A stretch of 64,000 nt of DNA, taken from Weissella ceti (GTDB taxonomy: Bacteria; Bacillota; Bacilli; Lactobacillales; Lactobacillaceae). The translations under genes and the position numbers were made by a program. The notes beneath the pieces are model-generated. The model had not been told where the DNA came from. It ran no database searches and was given only the letters and a program-made list of their open reading frames with translations. Location: NCBI RefSeq assembly GCF_018394055.1, contig NZ_CP074441.1:1364001-1428000 (forward strand). The letters run 5' to 3'. Positions within the stretch are counted from its first letter, which is position 1, and each line of letters opens with the position of its first letter. Shown here piece by piece: positions 61,815-64,000 of this stretch.

Positions 61815-62534
61815 CTACAATGGCTTGCGGACTGGATCGCCCGGCTTACGTGGATACTTCTTCGGTGTTGGCTTAACCTTGTTAATCACAATAACTGCAC
61901 GAGGATCACCATTTGGCAAAGTCACATCGATTTGTTCACCGATCTTTCCACCAAGTGTTGTGATCGCCTTGTTGGCTTCTTGAAGTTCTTCGTCTGCTTG
62001 ACTACCCTTCATGGCTAGCAATGCACCACCCACTTCAACAAGTGGTAGTGTAAGCTCTCCCAAGACATTCAAACGCGCTAAGGCGCGGGCAGTAGCCACA
62101 TCAAAAGTTTCACGGAATGCGCTACTCTTTTGACCGAATTCTTCAGCACGAGCGTGTGTTACTGTAACGTTATCTAGTTCCAATTCATCAACTAAGTCAG
62201 CCAAGAACTTAATACGCTTGTTCAACGCATCGATGATGGTAATTTTCAAATTAGGAAAAGCAATTTTCAATGGAATTGACGGGAATCCCGCTCCTGCCCC
62301 AACATCGACCATCTTCAATGGTTCTGTTTGTAATGCTGGGTAAGCAAAAGCAAGCGTCAATGAATCATAGAAATGCTTCAAATAGACATCATCACGGTCC
62401 GTGATAGCTGTCAAATTCATATGTTCGTTAACTGCTACCAAACGTTCGTAATATTTTTCATATTGCATCAGTTGTGTGTCGTTCAAAACAACACCGTGTT
62501 CGCGTAATGCCGCCGCAAATTCTTGAGGATTCAT
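61815..62534 (-). CDS. rsmG: 16S rRNA (guanine-527-N7) methyltransferase
   Basis: S-adenosylmethionine-dependent methyltransferase GidB. The 239-residue protein has the SAM-binding VDVGAGAGFPSIPLKIAFPNLKITIIDALNKRIKFL block and VTHARAEEFG, followed by ARALARLNVLGELTLPLVEVGGALLAMKG. The frame extends to 62558, but TATGGAGAAATGAT precedes the ATG at 62534. Upstream of parA on the same strand. Confidence 0.95.
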   Translation of the reverse strand: MNPQEFAAALREHGVVLNDTQLMQYEKYYERLVAVNEHMNLTAITDRDDVYLKHFYDSLTLAFAYPALQTEPLKMVDVGAGAGFPSIPLKIAFPNLKITIIDALNKRIKFLADLVDELELDNVTVTHARAEEFGQKSSAFRETFDVATARALARLNVLGELTLPLVEVGGALLAMKGSQADEELQEANKAITTLGGKIGEQIDVTLPNGDPRAVIVINKVKPTPKKYPRKPGDPVRKPL

Positions 62535-62655
62535 ATCATTTCTCCATACTGGTTCCAATAATAAAAGAATACCCTAAAACGCCTATAAATTCAACACTTA
62601 CGCCGATTGAATCTAACGCTCAAGAGTACGATAACTAAGGCATCGAGGGCGTTTT

Positions 62656-63762
62656 TTACTTCGCCATTTTCTGCCAGATTTTTTCTTGAATTTTCGGTTG
62701 TGGATCTGCCATCAACAATTCTTGTTCGCGCCAAACACCGCGACTCAATTCGGGTGTTTCTGTGATGTGACCCGTTAAAATTGTCACTGTCCATTTTTGA
62801 TGCGTGTAAATGTGCGTGACTGGCTTACCTTCTACTGCTTCAAGTGTCACTTGAACACCATAATCTGCCAGAATACGTGCTTCAGTCGCCGTAATCATTT
62901 CCTCAATGGTCCACTTCGCATCAGTATCCCCAATAAATTCATTCAAGTTGTACAGTGGCATCGTCCAAAAGTTAGCTAACAAGCCATTTTCTGGTCGTTG
63001 TTCCCACAGAAATCCTTCGGGTGATTTAACAGATACTGCGAAGTATGTAATTGGCTTCGCTTTTTTAGCCTTTGATTTTACCGGGTAGAAATCTTCTGTC
63101 CCATCTTCATAAGACGCATTGAAGGCTTTAACTGGTGAATTTTCTGAATCATAGTTCTTCGCAGACATAAATGATGACCCCAAGTCCATAATAGCTTGGT
63201 TAAAATCACCGGGACGAACTGGATCAATTAATTTATTTCCTAACTCAAAGAACAAATTACGCGTCTTGGGTTGGGCAACATCAGCATCGATTTTAAACAA
63301 ACGTGCATAAACACGGAAGGCATTTCCATCAATTGCGGCAACAGGTTCTTTGAACGAAATACTTGCCACAGCTGCGGCAGTATAAGGGCCAATCCCCTTC
63401 AAATCTAACAACCCTTTCATATCATCTGGCCAAACACCAGCATGATCGTCCACAATTTGTTGTGCTGCTTTTTGCATATTACGTACACGTGAGTAGTAAC
63501 CTAGTCCTTCCCACGCCTTTAACAAGGCTTGTTCTGGTGCAGCTGCTAAATCTTGCACAGTTGGAAACATCCCCATAAAACGTTCATAGTAAGGGATCAC
63601 GGTGTTCACTTGGGTCTGTTGCAGCATAATTTCTGACACCCAAATGTGATATGGTTCTTGGTCTTTACGCCATGGTAATTGGTCACGCCCTTCTGCGTCA
63701 TACCACGCTAATAACGTCGCTCTGAACGACTCGATTTTTTCATCTGACCACATGTCAATCAT
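62656..63762 (-). CDS. mutY: A/G-specific adenine glycosylase MutY lacking the iron-sulfur cluster ligands
   Basis: Removes adenine mispaired with 8-oxoguanine. The 368-residue protein has a helix-hairpin-helix glycosylase domain with catalytic Glu44 (WVSEIMLQQTQV), the LKGIGPYTAAAVASI hairpin and Asp145 (AIDGNAFRVYARL), and a C-terminal NUDIX-like domain for 8-oxoG recognition (FLWEQRPENGLLANFWTMPL). The C-x6-C-x2-C-x5-C cluster loop of classical MutY aligns to M199-x6-S206-x2-S209-x5-N215, and there is no Cys anywhere in the protein. ATG 63762 is used; 63753 is an alternative. It is thus a cluster-less MutY, a type reported in lactobacilli. Confidence 0.95.
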   Translation of the reverse strand: MIDMWSDEKIESFRATLLAWYDAEGRDQLPWRKDQEPYHIWVSEIMLQQTQVNTVIPYYERFMGMFPTVQDLAAAPEQALLKAWEGLGYYSRVRNMQKAAQQIVDDHAGVWPDDMKGLLDLKGIGPYTAAAVASISFKEPVAAIDGNAFRVYARLFKIDADVAQPKTRNLFFELGNKLIDPVRPGDFNQAIMDLGSSFMSAKNYDSENSPVKAFNASYEDGTEDFYPVKSKAKKAKPITYFAVSVKSPEGFLWEQRPENGLLANFWTMPLYNLNEFIGDTDAKWTIEEMITATEARILADYGVQVTLEAVEGKPVTHIYTHQKWTVTILTGHITETPELSRGVWREQELLMADPQPKIQEKIWQKMAK

Positions 63763-63888
63763 CTGTTAAATCTCACTTTCATCAGTCTTTATTTTCAATT
63801 TGTTCAATTTTTCATATCTGTATAAACATACCACTTTCATTACCGCTCTGCCTACACATGCGAACATTTATCCCCTAAACAAACACAA

Positions 63889-63936
63889 TAAAAACGCCAA
63901 TCCGAGATATCACCTTATCCCGACTGGCGTTTTATT
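63889..63936 (-). terminator. Terminator of the gene entering from the right edge
   Basis: AAAACGCCA / TGGCGTTTT stem with a long partly paired loop, about 25 bases past the stop codon at 63959. Confidence 0.75.
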
Positions 63937-63958
63937 TTAATCATTCAATTATGTACGT

Positions 63959-64000
63959 TTACTTATCTACTTCTGTCACGCGATCTTTTTTAACTTGGTC
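63959..64000 (-). CDS. C-terminal end of an unidentified protein (runs off the right edge)
   Basis: The minus strand from the window edge reads DQVKKDRVTEVDK and stops at TAA (63959-63961), with a terminator right after. Thirteen residues are too few to identify. The terminator position supports a gene ending here. Confidence 0.4.
   Translation of the reverse strand, partial: DQVKKDRVTEVDK

Noticed and set aside
1-64000. Prophage, insertion sequence, CRISPR array, restriction or defence system
   Set aside because: No transposase, integrase, phage structural, Cas, methyltransferase-restriction or toxin-antitoxin pair was recognised in any frame. The repeats present are explained by the surface protein and the tRNA genes.

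Overview
The window looks like a chromosomal segment of a heterofermentative lactic acid bacterium, most probably Weissella or a close relative (inference from gene content; no database search was possible). The signs are a phosphoketolase, a bifunctional AdhE, an arginine deiminase operon (arcA-arcB-arcD-arcC), MurT/GatD, Lactobacillales-type families (DUF975, DUF1129, DUF951, DUF4811) and a MutY that has lost its iron-sulfur cluster. The right end (ychF, DUF951, parB, parA, rsmG) is typical of the neighbourhood of a chromosomal origin. Nearly all of the sequence is coding, most genes lie on the minus strand, and no insertion sequence, prophage or CRISPR array was seen.

Layout. 1-5.3 kb: prfA (partial), tdk, then a cell-wall group transcribed right to left (MucBP/SH3 protein, manA, murT, gatD). 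5.4-10.4 kb: a divergent nucleoside/ribose island; rbsK-rpiA on the minus strand and nupC plus two nucleoside hydrolases on the plus strand, with three LacI/CcpA-like operators between. 10.5-17.4 kb: a small membrane/GyrI-like cassette, a heterodimeric ABC exporter, hflX and a histidine phosphatase. 17.5-23.7 kb: two identical tRNA-Glu(CUC) genes, two convergent membrane-tethered XRE regulators, a 1085-residue LPXTG surface protein with 52-residue repeats, an acetyltransferase and a 56-residue membrane protein. 23.7-31 kb: gntP, exoA, a polytopic membrane protein and adhE. 31-36 kb: the arc operon. 36-47 kb: pepO, small membrane proteins, phosphoketolase with a GntR regulator, an HD/M50/EbsC operon and an ABC-F protein. 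47.6-52 kb: a second 56-residue membrane protein, a zinc-uptake operon under an AdcR/ZitR-type repressor, SprT and DUF975. 52-52.8 kb: two copies of a tRNA-Tyr/tRNA-Gln cassette. 52.7-64 kb: phosphoesterase, dtpT, a two-component system, DUF1129, ychF, parAB, rsmG, mutY and the 3' end of one more gene.

How it fits together. Nucleosides enter through NupC, are split by the hydrolases, and ribose passes through RbsK and RpiA into the pentose phosphates that phosphoketolase cleaves. AdhE reoxidises NADH using the acetyl branch, and its promoter carries Rex-like boxes. GntP can bring gluconate into the same pathway under a cre site. The arc operon supplies ATP and ammonia.

The most interesting observations are two unrelated enzymes that have lost all four cysteine ligands of a metal site (MurT zinc ribbon, MutY [4Fe-4S]), the compact regulatory logic in the adhE/arcA, zinc and gntP promoters, the duplicated tRNA cassettes (including a doubled tRNA-Glu for the apparently rare GAG codon), and an uncharacterised three-gene membrane/GyrI-like cassette.
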